Assembly (NCBI GenBank): GCA_964404745.1
Contig: CAYOLG010000017.1
Location: 29,541-93,540 of the forward strand
Direction of reading: 5' to 3'
DNA length: 64,000 nt
Origin: Pelagisphaera sp964404745
GTDB lineage: Bacteria > Verrucomicrobiota > Verrucomicrobiia > Opitutales > Opitutaceae
Shown here: positions 18,570-28,100 of the stretch, one piece after another
How positions within the stretch are numbered: position 1 is the stretch's first letter
How the letters are laid out: every line of letters begins with the position of its first letter
Notes under the pieces: generated by a model
Database searches by the model: none
Seen by the model: only the letters and a program-made list of their open reading frames with translations
What the model was told of the DNA's origin: nothing
Position numbers and translations under genes: made by a program

Positions 18570-18992
18570 ATGAAAAAACTGATTTTCCTAATCGCCTCAT
18601 TCGCGATTGTCGCGGCCGCAATGGGCCAAAACGAAAGACCTAATCGAGAACGCCCCGACTTTTTCGCGTTGGCGGACAAAAATGAGGATGGCTCGGTTAG
18701 CCTGAAAGAACTTGTGGACGCCCGCATCGCGATGATGCAGCGACGAGCTGGCGGGCAACAACGGGAAGGCGGGCCAGATCCTGAACAAATGCGAAAGCGT
18801 ATTGAAACCTCTATGAAAAAAGCATTCAAAGAGGCAGATAGCGACGAGGATGGGGCGCTGTCCAAAGAGGAATTCAGCACGATGCCTCAAAGAGGCGGCC
18901 CAGGTGGAAGGGGCGGACGAGGCGGACCCGAAGGCGGACGCGGTAGGCCTGGCGGCGAACGGGGCGGACCGCGAGGTGGCGGAAACGCCTGA
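18570..18992 (+). CDS. Secreted EF-hand protein with Gly/Arg-rich tail
   Basis: 140 residues from the ATG at 18570, with AGGGAAG about 13 bases upstream. After a signal peptide (MKKLIFLIASFAIVAAAMG) come two EF-hand loops, DKNEDGSVSLKE near residue 37 and DSDEDGALSKEE near 97, both with acidic residues at positions 1, 3/5 and 12 for calcium. The last 30 residues are a Gly/Arg repeat (GGRGG type). It probably binds calcium outside the cytoplasm. It converges with the His/Cys-repeat gene, whose stop is only 23 bases away. Confidence 0.82.
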   Translation: MKKLIFLIASFAIVAAAMGQNERPNRERPDFFALADKNEDGSVSLKELVDARIAMMQRRAGGQQREGGPDPEQMRKRIETSMKKAFKEADSDEDGALSKEEFSTMPQRGGPGGRGGRGGPEGGRGRPGGERGGPRGGGNA

Positions 18993-19015
18993 ATTCGTAA
19001 ACCGAATCCGCAAAT

Positions 19016-21550
19016 TCAATTAAACGGTGTCGCCTCTTCTACGGGGATGGGCGTTTTTGCTCCAGAGTCTTGAGACTCTGGAGCGATTTCCGGATTTGAC
19101 TCATCGATAACTAACGCCTCCGCTTCCATTTCCGCTTCCAAAGCGAAGACGGAATCCAGCATTCGCTTGGCTGGCTCGTGGTCCTCATCCCAAGCCAGGG
19201 TATAGACAAATTCGCTTTTCGCAGAGGCGTAATCCTTCTCAAAGTAGTGGAAGTATCCGAGAACAAAGTGCGCCCTATAGTCTCGCGGGTAGTCCGCCAC
19301 CCACTGAGACAGGGCTTGGAAATGCTCTTCAAACCATTGGGGATCACTGTAGAGCTCCGCTATGCTGAAATCCACTCCCGACCATTCAGGAACAAGATCT
19401 ATCCCTTTAATCATGTCGTCATAGGCTGAATGGTAATCCCGAATGGCCACATGGGCCTGAGCCCGGGCGAAATAGAGAATGCCATTTTCAGGCTCGATTT
19501 CGATAGCGTCGTTGAAAGCGATAACTGATTCGTAGAAACGGCCGCGGGCGAACGCCGCGTAGGCCCGGCTCACGGGATCCGAGCTGGAATAGATGTCTTC
19601 TGCCTCCCGCTCATCATAGATGTATTCTTCGTATACCCGCGTCGGAACGTTTCTCCGATGGTAGTCGCCCAAATCGATGAAAAAAAAGAATCCGTTTGGA
19701 CTATATCGTGTGTAGTATCTCCTTGGGTACAAATTCCACCTTCCTTCATAGTAAAAATGGCCACAACCATCACCATGGGAATGAATTCCCGACCCATGCA
19801 CGTACCAACGCACCCCATCGTAAAGGTGCCCACAGCTTTCGGAATGACGGTGTGTAGCAGGAAAATCGAGCCAAACACTTCCATGCCGATAGTGTCCACA
19901 CCCATCAAAGTGGACATGGCGTTGAGGATAGTTATGCCACAATCCGCCGTAAAAATAGTGCCCGCAACCCGAGCCATGCCTGTGGTAGGGAGAGTGAGAC
20001 AGCCATACCCCGTCATCGAGGAAATGGCCGCAGCCCGGGCCGTGACCATGCCCGATACTGAATGATAGCCAAACGCCGTTGCGGAAGTGATGCCCGCAAC
20101 CGGGACCGTGACGATGGGATCTTGGAAAGTCGTGCCACCGGTTGTTGTAATGATGGTGCCCGCAAGTCGGCCCATGCTTGTGTCGATGGTGCAGATCGAA
20201 ATGAGCGATACGGGCCGCTCCTTTTGAGGCCCTAGATCCTCTCGATAGTTCTGTGGCGTAGTCCATCCGCCTGATCGGCGTGCCCGCCGACTGCGTAAGC
20301 TTTGACACAGCGCCAAAGGTCTGTTTGTCACGCATCGCTTCCGCGCGTGAAACGGCTTCCGCCTTCGTATCTCGATAGGAACTACGCGAGCTACCCCTAT
20401 CCTGACGGTAGATATTCGACATTCGCGAAAGATCGCGAGTCAAAGCCACGGCTGTTTCTTGCTCGGTGGGGGACGTCGGTTGCCTCGGTCCAGAAGATTG
20501 AATTGCAGTTGAAACCGAGGCGGTCCCCGGGCTTTCGCCTCTTGACGATCTGGCAAACGAGATTTCGGAACTAAAATTTCTAATCGGAGCGGAAGAGAGC
20601 GACCGGGACTGCTCAGCCGGTATTCGCATGCCGGGAACATTGTTCGATTTCGACCTCGAATTAGTTGGATTTGTCGACAAGCTGTTTTGCGACTTATCTC
20701 TCGATACCCCACTCGGTCCCAACGTGATGCCGGTCGAACGCCCAGGATTCCGCGTCAAAGTCGTTCGAGAGGGCTGCGAACTCGATCGGCTAGACAGAGA
20801 TGAGGAAGCATTCCGCCTGGGAGCCGATGAGAGAGCCTCTGGAGACGGCGTCGTTGATCGTGCACCGGAATAGCCACTTGAGGATCTGGTGGATACGGAA
20901 GGCGCTGTCTGGTCCTTTGATCTCGAAGGAATCAAACTTGGCAGTCTAAACGAGCGGGCCCGATTCTTCGCATCTTCAGTTAACGTTGAGGATCCCCTCG
21001 GCTGAACGCTACTCGAACTCCGGCTGGGATCGGAAGGCGTCGTCGAATAGCGCCGAGGAGCGGACAGGCTAGATCTTGGAGAAGGTCGCGACTGTGTGGG
21101 CCTTACTGCCGTCGGACGCTGTCTGGACGAACTCGACGAGGGGGGACGAGAAACCGATGGTCGGCTGCTAGATGAAACGCGGGGACCCAATTGGAATCTG
21201 GAATTCGAGTACGATTTGGCTGGACCGCGATCCCTATTGTATTGAGAACCTGACGACGAGGACGAAGATCTCGAAGCAGGGCTGGAAACGCGGGAGCGAG
21301 CGGGAGAATTCGATAGGCTTGATCGCCTCGGATCCCCGATCGATGTCGATCGCTGCCTGGTCGGCATCTTGGATACGCTGCTTCCGCTCGAGACCGATCT
21401 CGTTGACGAAGTACTGCTGCTGGATGAGGAGCGATTTTGCGAAAAGGATTCCAAAATGCTTGTTTGAGTCACTAGGCAAAGGGCCAAGGCAAATACGCCT
21501 AAGGATCGGTTGCTGAGTTGGGGCCTAATGTTGGATTTTTGGGCTCTCAT
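19016..21550 (-). CDS. Ser/Arg-rich secreted protein with seven His/Cys repeats and C-terminal TPRs
   Basis: 844 residues from the ATG at 21550, which has GGAGAG 8 bases upstream. The layout is a signal peptide (about residues 1-40), a low-complexity Ser/Arg/Pro region (about 42-440), seven 22-residue repeats (about 457-611) and a region of TPR-like helices (about 665-800, for example AYAAFARGRFYESVIAFNDA). The repeat consensus is H-x-H-G-x-G-C-G-H-x4-G-x-W. The His and Cys spacing suggests metal or heme binding. No known family was recognised for the repeats. The TPRs suggest protein contacts. It is probably exported, and its function is unknown. Confidence 0.8.
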   Translation of the reverse strand: MRAQKSNIRPQLSNRSLGVFALALCLVTQTSILESFSQNRSSSSSSTSSTRSVSSGSSVSKMPTRQRSTSIGDPRRSSLSNSPARSRVSSPASRSSSSSSGSQYNRDRGPAKSYSNSRFQLGPRVSSSSRPSVSRPPSSSSSRQRPTAVRPTQSRPSPRSSLSAPRRYSTTPSDPSRSSSSVQPRGSSTLTEDAKNRARSFRLPSLIPSRSKDQTAPSVSTRSSSGYSGARSTTPSPEALSSAPRRNASSSLSSRSSSQPSRTTLTRNPGRSTGITLGPSGVSRDKSQNSLSTNPTNSRSKSNNVPGMRIPAEQSRSLSSAPIRNFSSEISFARSSRGESPGTASVSTAIQSSGPRQPTSPTEQETAVALTRDLSRMSNIYRQDRGSSRSSYRDTKAEAVSRAEAMRDKQTFGAVSKLTQSAGTPIRRMDYATELSRGSRASKGAARIAHFDLHHRHKHGPTCGHHHYNNRWHDFPRSHRHGPGCGHHFRNGVWLSFSIGHGHGPGCGHFLDDGVWLSHSPYHRHGSGCGHYFYGGLWHNYPQRHVHFDGCGHYRHGSVWLDFPATHRHSESCGHLYDGVRWYVHGSGIHSHGDGCGHFYYEGRWNLYPRRYYTRYSPNGFFFFIDLGDYHRRNVPTRVYEEYIYDEREAEDIYSSSDPVSRAYAAFARGRFYESVIAFNDAIEIEPENGILYFARAQAHVAIRDYHSAYDDMIKGIDLVPEWSGVDFSIAELYSDPQWFEEHFQALSQWVADYPRDYRAHFVLGYFHYFEKDYASAKSEFVYTLAWDEDHEPAKRMLDSVFALEAEMEAEALVIDESNPEIAPESQDSGAKTPIPVEEATPFN
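19718..20182 (-). repeat. Seven tandem 66-bp units encoding H-x-H-G-x-G-C-G-H repeats
   Basis: Inside the Ser/Arg-rich gene, seven consecutive units of 22 codons (one has 23) each encode a HxHGxGCGH-like core, then a conserved Trp about 6 residues later and often F/Y-P. DNA similarity between units is only partial while the protein pattern is kept, so selection acts on the peptide. Confidence 0.85.
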
Positions 21551-21945
21551 CACTTTCACTCTCCGATATCTTCACTAGGTTGGCAGCCTAATTGGGGTGA
21601 ACGGGGAGCTAATCAGTTCTCCCTATCCTGGTTTAGTTAAGCGCTTACCGGTTCTTTGGACGATGAAAAACGGTGTTTATTCACTATCTCATGGCCACTG
21701 GGAAAGGGATTATTAGACAGGCTTCTCAGATTTTAAGTAGTTCACTCTAAGGTTGTCCAAAAAACCGGCATGGCGATAAGCCTCCCTAATGGAAACCCCA
21801 GTTGGCCGGGCACACTCTGGATCAAGGGTATTAAATTTCGGTATCGCCCCAATGAATTCACCTGCTGGCAAATCAAATCTATCCTTGCCAGAGCGACTAT
21901 TCCTTCCTATTTTTTTAACTTACGAATTCACCTAACAGCCCAATT
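21551..21945. other. Gene-free stretch between divergent genes
   Basis: About 400 bases between the His/Cys-repeat gene and the small CxxC protein gene. No gene, repeat or hairpin of note was found beyond the presumed promoters at both ends. Confidence 0.5.
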
Positions 21946-21951
21946 ATAATA
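21921..21951 (+). promoter_or_regulatory. Probable promoter with perfect -10, close to the start codon
   Basis: TATAAT at 21946-21951 with a weak TTACGA (21921-21926) 19 bases upstream. The ATG of the next gene is at 21960, so transcription would begin at or within a base or two of the start codon. No ribosome-binding site fits in between. Confidence 0.5.
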
Positions 21952-21959
21952 GCCGTTTT

Positions 21960-22277
21960 ATGAAAAAGTTATTGATACTAATTGCGAGCCTCGCGCTCTC
22001 GCTGCCCTTGATGGCCGGCGAAAAGAAAGCCGTTACCCTTGAGGGCACAGGCCTCTGTGCCAAGTGCTCCCTGAGCGAAACCGACTCCTGCACCAACGCC
22101 CTGCAAGTAAAGGGCGAGGACGGGAAGATTTTGACCTATCTCTTCACTGAGAACATGGCCCACGGGAAGTACTTTTGCAAAGGGAAGACCGAGAACTTGC
22201 TGGTCACCGGAGTGGTCAAAAAAGAGGACGGCAAACTCATGATCGTCCCCTCTGCCGTTAAGGAAAAAGAGGGCTGA
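21960..22277 (+). CDS. Small secreted CxxC protein (DUF6370-like)
   Basis: 105 residues: signal peptide (MKKLLILIASLALSLPLMAG), then GTGLCAKCSLSETDSC near residue 30 with three cysteines and a fourth in KYFCKG near residue 72. The C-terminal half looks like a small beta structure (VTGVVKKEDGKLMIVPSAV). The pattern resembles small periplasmic proteins annotated DUF6370, whose function is unknown; the cysteines could bind a metal. Its start lies directly after a -10 box. Confidence 0.7.
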   Translation: MKKLLILIASLALSLPLMAGEKKAVTLEGTGLCAKCSLSETDSCTNALQVKGEDGKILTYLFTENMAHGKYFCKGKTENLLVTGVVKKEDGKLMIVPSAVKEKEG

Positions 22278-22336
22278 GCGAAAACCACTTAAATAAATTC
22301 AAAACAATCCTGCTCCAATAACCCAGAGCGGGATTT

Positions 22337-23062
22337 TCATTTTAGGACCCAAGGCGACAACGCATCGTATAACGGCTGGCACTCCTCAAGGATCCCTTGC
22401 AATTCGCTTGGGAACAATTCCGTTTTGGGATGATATGGAGCGAAGCCGGTCGATCGGTGGACGTTGTGGTACCAGTGAGGCGCCCAGACACCGTCTTCCG
22501 CCTTCGGGCCTTCGGGCCAGCTAAGCATGGTATCGGAAAAGGAGATACCCAATTTCTCGCAAAGCTTTTCCAGGGTTCTTTTCGGCGACTGCAACAATAT
22601 CTTCGAATCGATGACAATGGGTTCTTGGCCCGCCTCGGTTATGGCATCGCATAGCCCCTTAAGCTTCGGATAGCCGGTATCCGAGATCGTAAATTCCGGG
22701 ATGGTATTCATGTAGGACATCAGCATCTCTTTGGGATCCCGCGTGAGCAGAACGTTGCTGAGCGAGCGGAGAAAATCCCATTCGAGATCCACCAAGTGGT
22801 GAGCCATGTTTTTAAAGAAACGGATGGGCATCACCGAAGTACCGAGAAAAAGCTCATCTATAACTTTTCTCCCGTCATTCTCTTGAGCGTCCACAATTTC
22901 GCTCTCACCCGGATGCTCGGGGCGATCCGTCTCATGAGTCAAATAGTGGGCGTAGAGCGGCTCGTCAAAGGCTTCCGTGTCCGGGCGCTGAGCAAATGAA
23001 TACATGAGAGCCGTCGATACGTTTCGAGGCCCCGACCATAGGCTGATTCGTTTAGTTTCCAT
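22337..23062 (-). CDS. Sulfotransferase-like family protein
   Basis: 241 residues. WSGPRNVSTALMYSFAQRPD near residue 9 takes the place of the sulfotransferase PAPS-binding loop, and VLLTRDPKEMLMSYMN near residue 105 fits the 3'-phosphate-binding region. Proteins of this subgroup are often encoded next to class IV aminotransferases, as here (gap 3 bases). Whether it transfers sulfate or has another nucleotide-linked role is not known. Confidence 0.75.
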   Translation of the reverse strand: METKRISLWSGPRNVSTALMYSFAQRPDTEAFDEPLYAHYLTHETDRPEHPGESEIVDAQENDGRKVIDELFLGTSVMPIRFFKNMAHHLVDLEWDFLRSLSNVLLTRDPKEMLMSYMNTIPEFTISDTGYPKLKGLCDAITEAGQEPIVIDSKILLQSPKRTLEKLCEKLGISFSDTMLSWPEGPKAEDGVWAPHWYHNVHRSTGFAPYHPKTELFPSELQGILEECQPLYDALSPWVLK

Positions 23063-23065
23063 GGA

Positions 23066-23992
23066 TCAAGCAGTCGATTTGGCGATATACGCGCTCACTT
23101 CACGATCGTAGAGTTCGATCAGCTTTTGCGTCATGGGGCCCGGCAAGGGACCGCTGCCTACGGAACGCCCGTCTATTTCCGAAACCGGTGTAATTCCTCC
23201 AAAGGTACCCGTGACAAAGGCTTCGTCCGCACTGTAGACATCCACCAAGGAAAAGTCCTTCTCACCGGCAGGGATACCTGCCCTTTCGCTTGCGGAGAGA
23301 ACTTTACCTCGAGTCACCCCATTCATGCAGTACTTTCCCGTCGAGGTCCATACCTCGGCGTTGCGGACGATGAAAAAATTGGTAGCGTTACAAGTGGATA
23401 CAAACCCATTGATATCCAGCATCAGGGCTTCATCGGCCCCCGCTCCAATCGCTTGGCTCAGAGCCACTACTTCGTGCAGCTTACTATGGCAATTCAAGCG
23501 AGGATCCAGATAGTCGGGAGAACCGCGGCGTATCGCGGAAGTGAACAGCCGAACCCCTGTCTTTTTGACTTCCGGATTCGCCGTTTTGTACTCTGGTATA
23601 ATAACGATATTGGGAGGCGTTATGGTGAGGCGCGGATCCTGGGAAGGGGTTTTCTTGTTGCCCCGCGTCACCATGAGGCGAATGTGAACGCCATCGGACA
23701 TTTCGTTGGCCTCAATCGTCTCAGTCAATTTGCCTTTCAAGGATTCGAACGTCTCGCCGATATCCAAAAATATCGTACGAGCCCCTTCAAAGAGGCGATT
23801 TAGGTGCTCTTCCAGAAAAACGAAGACCCCCTGCTTGAGGCGAACGCCTTCCCAAACGCCATCCCCGACGAGATACCCGCTATCGAATACCGAAATCTTC
23901 GCTTCGTCTCTAGGGGTCATCACTCCATTCACGTAAATCAAAACGGATGCGTTTCTGTCGTCTTCCAAACTGTCGTGCGTTCCTCGAACCAT
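23066..23992 (-). CDS. Class IV aminotransferase (branched-chain/D-amino-acid type)
   Basis: 308 residues from the ATG at 23992. A TTG at 24013, overlapping the upstream stop, is an alternative. IYVNGVMTPRDEAKISVFDSGYLVGDGVWEGVRL is the family N-terminal signature (given here by its ends at about residues 19-52). The PLP-binding Lys is expected in the DPRLNCHSKLHEVVAL region near 150, and VTGTFGGITPVSEIDGR near 260 closes the fold. It transfers amino groups between an amino acid and 2-oxoglutarate or pyruvate. It lies in one operon with the EamA transporter and sulfotransferase-like gene. Confidence 0.85.
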   Translation of the reverse strand: MVRGTHDSLEDDRNASVLIYVNGVMTPRDEAKISVFDSGYLVGDGVWEGVRLKQGVFVFLEEHLNRLFEGARTIFLDIGETFESLKGKLTETIEANEMSDGVHIRLMVTRGNKKTPSQDPRLTITPPNIVIIPEYKTANPEVKKTGVRLFTSAIRRGSPDYLDPRLNCHSKLHEVVALSQAIGAGADEALMLDINGFVSTCNATNFFIVRNAEVWTSTGKYCMNGVTRGKVLSASERAGIPAGEKDFSLVDVYSADEAFVTGTFGGITPVSEIDGRSVGSGPLPGPMTQKLIELYDREVSAYIAKSTA

Positions 23993-24009
23993 CACGCCAT
24001 CATCCAAAT

Positions 24010-24915
24010 TCAACGAATGCTGTCAACCGACTGCTTGCCCGCGAAACCCCGCTTTCCTTTCAAATAGGAATTAAGAAAGATCATCGCTACGATAAATACA
24101 GCTCCGTTATAGAATTCCGAAGACATGGTTTCGCTCTCCGGCCAAATAACCAAGGCCAGAAGGATCGCGTAGATCGGTTCCAGATTGATGGCCATTACGA
24201 AACTGTAGGGCGTAATTCGGCGGATCAAGTGAACGCTTAGCATGAATGAGAAGGCTGTACATACAACGCCCAAGATGGCTAGCCAAAGCAGATCGGCCAG
24301 CGATGGAAGCATATTTTGAGGCTCAACTAACCCGAGAACCCCCAAGCACGCGCTGACCAAGAAGAAAGCTCCCAGAAGTTCGTAAACGGTCATCACTTTC
24401 GGATCCAATTTCCTGACCAGCAAGCCATTGAGCACGGTGAACAAGGCTGCTAGAGCCGCGGAAATCCCACTCAGAATCATGCCTGCCGCGAATTCGAACT
24501 CGAAACGGAAGACTAAATAGAGACCGACGACAATCCCCACGCCAATCAACGGTTCGCTCCATAGAATCCGCCTTCGAAATAGGATAGGCTCGATAAAGGA
24601 GGTGAACAAAGCCACGCTCGAGAAGCAGACCATGCTTACCGATACATTCGATCGCTTGATGGCTTCGAAAAACGTCAGCCAGTGGACTCCCAGAACCAAT
24701 CCGACTCCGAGCAATATGAGGGCAGATCGGCTATCCACAGCCAATCGGCGTTTAGCGATGCCAAAGACTAGAGCCAACGCGACTAGGGCTATCAGCAGAC
24801 GGTACCAAACCAGGGCATGAGATCCTAATGAGATGAGCTTACCGAGAACCCCAGTGGTTCCAAAAATGAATACCGCGACATGAAGCCATATTTGATACTT
24901 ATATTCTTCTCGCAC
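24010..24915 (-). CDS. EamA/DMT family transporter
   Basis: 301 residues with a GTG start and ten hydrophobic segments, the full duplicated EamA layout (FIFGTTGVLGKLISLGSHALVWYR in the first half, ALFTVLNGLLVRKL near the second repeat). Such proteins export or import metabolites such as amino acids in the inner membrane. Being first in the unit with an aminotransferase, it may handle an amino acid. Confidence 0.85.
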   Translation of the reverse strand: MREEYKYQIWLHVAVFIFGTTGVLGKLISLGSHALVWYRLLIALVALALVFGIAKRRLAVDSRSALILLGVGLVLGVHWLTFFEAIKRSNVSVSMVCFSSVALFTSFIEPILFRRRILWSEPLIGVGIVVGLYLVFRFEFEFAAGMILSGISAALAALFTVLNGLLVRKLDPKVMTVYELLGAFFLVSACLGVLGLVEPQNMLPSLADLLWLAILGVVCTAFSFMLSVHLIRRITPYSFVMAINLEPIYAILLALVIWPESETMSSEFYNGAVFIVAMIFLNSYLKGKRGFAGKQSVDSIR

Positions 24916-25194
24916 TGGTTGCCCAAACCCGGCAATTCCAAGCGAAAACGGGACTCAAAGCAATCTTGGTAAACAATAAAATTTGTCCTGCAAGTCGTAG
25001 GGGACTTCGTTTTTGTTCAGATTGGCCTTTCCTTTCAGTCGCGCAATGAGCGTAAACTGAAGTTGCATTCGAGCGTAGGAGCGGTTTTACCCCTCGATAC
25101 TGGGGTGATATAGGCCTAATACCATCCGGCAAAAAGAATGAGCAAATGGCGGAGGCCAAAATGGGCTCTATGCTGAAATTTGGTAGAAGATTTC

Positions 25195-28100
25195 TCAGTT
25201 GCTCGCAACCGGTTCCGCTTCAACCTTCTCGGGAGTCTTTTCCGCGTTTGTCTGCCATCTCCAATAGGCCTGGAACAGGCGCTTCGTATCATCGAGGATG
25301 AGCGTGTTAACCGGCACCAGAATCAAGGTGATCACCGTAGCGAAGACCACTCCCCAGCCTAGTGATATGGCCATGGGAATCATGAACTTGGACCCCCGGC
25401 TCTGCTCAAACATCAAAGGCAGCAAACCCGCAAACGTAGTCATAGACGTCAGCAAAATGGGACGGAATCGTCGAACGCCCGCTGCCCGGACTGCCTCGCC
25501 CAGCTTGACGCCTTCTTTGACGCGGGCGGAGATGAAATGCACCATGATAAGGCTGTCATTAACAACCACGCCAGATAAAGCCAGGAACCCGAGTTGAGAC
25601 ATGATATTAACCGTGACGCCATCGTCCCAAATAGCCCCCAGTATCCAATCCATGATCACGTGGCCTAAAATGGCCCCGACAATGCCGAACGGAATTACCG
25701 CCATAACGACGAACGGCTTGACATAGCTTTTAAAAGGAATGGCTAGAAGCACGTACACCCCTAGAATAACGAGAATGGTATTGAACCTAATATTACGGGC
25801 ATCTTCTTCCTGCTGCCTCGCGTTACCAGATTTGACGTAGTTCATCCCGGTATACTGCTCTACCAGTCCCGGAAGAAAATCGCGCTCTAATTCCATGACA
25901 ATGGAATCCACATCGATTTCGTCGGACTCCGCTTCCGCTGACACGGTAAGCTGGCGCATGCGATCTACCCGGAAGATAGCGGGCAAGCTCTTGCCCGGTT
26001 TGATCTCAGCTACTGTGTCGAACGGCACTTCTGTCCCGCTAGGCGTCCGGATCATCATGGAATCCAAAGTGGCCAACGACTTTCTTTGGGCCTCGGGGTA
26101 GCGAACCATCACCCGGACATCGTTCCGGCCCCTTTGAATGCGCTGAGCCTCCGTTCCGAAAAACGCTTGCCGGACCTGGCGGGCCAAATTGTTAGCCGTG
26201 ATTCCTAGATACTCGGCTTGCGGCTTGAGTTGCAGCTCGAACTCCGCTTTGGCGCTCTCGAAGGAGTCCGTAATCTCCGCCAAGCCTTGATACTCCGCCA
26301 GCTTGTCTTGCAACTGACTGGATGCCGCTCTCAGGTCATCGAAGCTGGGACTGGTAAACCTCAGGTAAACCCCTGATCCGCCGCCCCTCAGGAAGCCCAA
26401 GGATAGTCGCTCGGCATCCGGAACAGGTCCAATCGCTTCTCGCAAAAAGGCCGTCGCCTCGGAACTGCCATAATTGAAGCCGTGCAACTCGAAAGGCGTG
26501 AGTTCGATTACTACCTCGCCCAATTCCGCCACGCCGACGGCTCGCGTTCCATAGCTTCGATACATCGGTTGACCGCCCGCCGTCGCGAAAACGTTGCGAA
26601 TCATCTCAGTTCCGTACTCCTCATTGACCTTTTCTTTGTAATCGAGGGCAATTTTCTCCATGCGTCGAATATGGGAATCCGTCGTCTCAAACGGCGTTCC
26701 CGCTGGCATCTGCAGACGTATGGTTACCTGGTCGCTTGGAATTCGGGGATAAAAACTCGATTGTATCCGATTGGTCTGTACAAGACTCCAGACGATCGCC
26801 AAGCCTCCCACGAAAACCGCGAAGGTCACGTATCGATTTCTCAAACAGACATCCAGGACAGGCCGATAGAATCGTTCGATTCCCCGCTCTAGGCCGGTGG
26901 CGATTTTCCGCTGAACTCGGGTTATGAAATTGGTTTTCGAATCATTTCCACCTGTTGCCCCAATGTTCTTACAGTGCTTCAAGTGAGCCGGAAGTATAAA
27001 TTTGGATTCTATCAGGGAGAACAAGAGAACGGGGATCACCACGTAGGAAATCTGTTTCAAGTTGTTACCCATAAACCCAGTCATAGCCTGTAGGGGATAG
27101 AAAGCGACGATCGTAGTAAGCACCCCGAAAACAACCGGTATGGCGACTTCCTGCGTCCCCTTAACCGAGGCATCCAAGGGCGCTTCCCCATCTTGCATGC
27201 GGCGGAATACATTTTCACCCGTGATTATAGCATCGTCGACCACGATACCCAAGACGAGGATGAAGGCGAACAGCGTGCTCAAGTTGAGGGAGACGTCCCA
27301 AAGGTAGAACATGATGAAAGCCCCCGAAAAAGCGATCGGAATGCCTAGGCTAACCCAAAAGGCCAGCGAGGGCCGCAAGAACAGCGAAAGCACGACAAGG
27401 ACAAGAATGAAACCCGTAATCGCGCTGCCCGCCAACGTCGACAGCCGCTGCTTTACCCTTTCAGAATCATCGCTCCAGTAGTTCAACCGAACGCCTTCAG
27501 GCAAGGTAGGCTGCTTGGCTTCAAGGTAAGCCTTAACCTCGTTGGCCAGAACGATAAGATTCTGGTCCCCCGATCGATACACGTCCAAGACGACGCAGCG
27601 TTGTCCATTGTAGTTGGAAATCAATGGCGTTTCATCAAAACCGTCATTGACTTTGGCCACGTCCTCCAACGTCAGACGCGTGCCGTCCTCCCGCGTGTAG
27701 ACCACGATTTTGGAGAAATCCTCGTAATTGTAAGCCTGGTTGGATGTTCTAAGGAGGATATCTCCCGCGTTGGTTCGGACGCTGCCAGCCGAGAGATTAA
27801 CGGAAGAATTTCGGACGGCTTGAACAATTTGATCGAAAGTAAGCCCATGCCGCTTAAGCGTCTCTTCCGAAACTTCGATCCCAATTTCGTAGGGACGCGC
27901 TACCTTCATGGATACAAGGGAGATATTTGGAAGGGCCGTTAGATCGTCGCGCACAATCTCCCCCAGTTGCATGAGATCCTTTTCTCCCAGATTTCCTGAG
28001 ATAACCACCGCCATCAGGCGTTCCGTGAAGGTATCTTGGCTTACGCGGGGCCGTTCGGCTTCCACTGGAAAAGTGTTGATGGAGTCGACGCGATCCTTAA

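Noticed and set aside
19718..20182. CRISPR-like array
   Set aside because: The 66-base periodic units are in frame, have no spacers and encode the His/Cys repeats.
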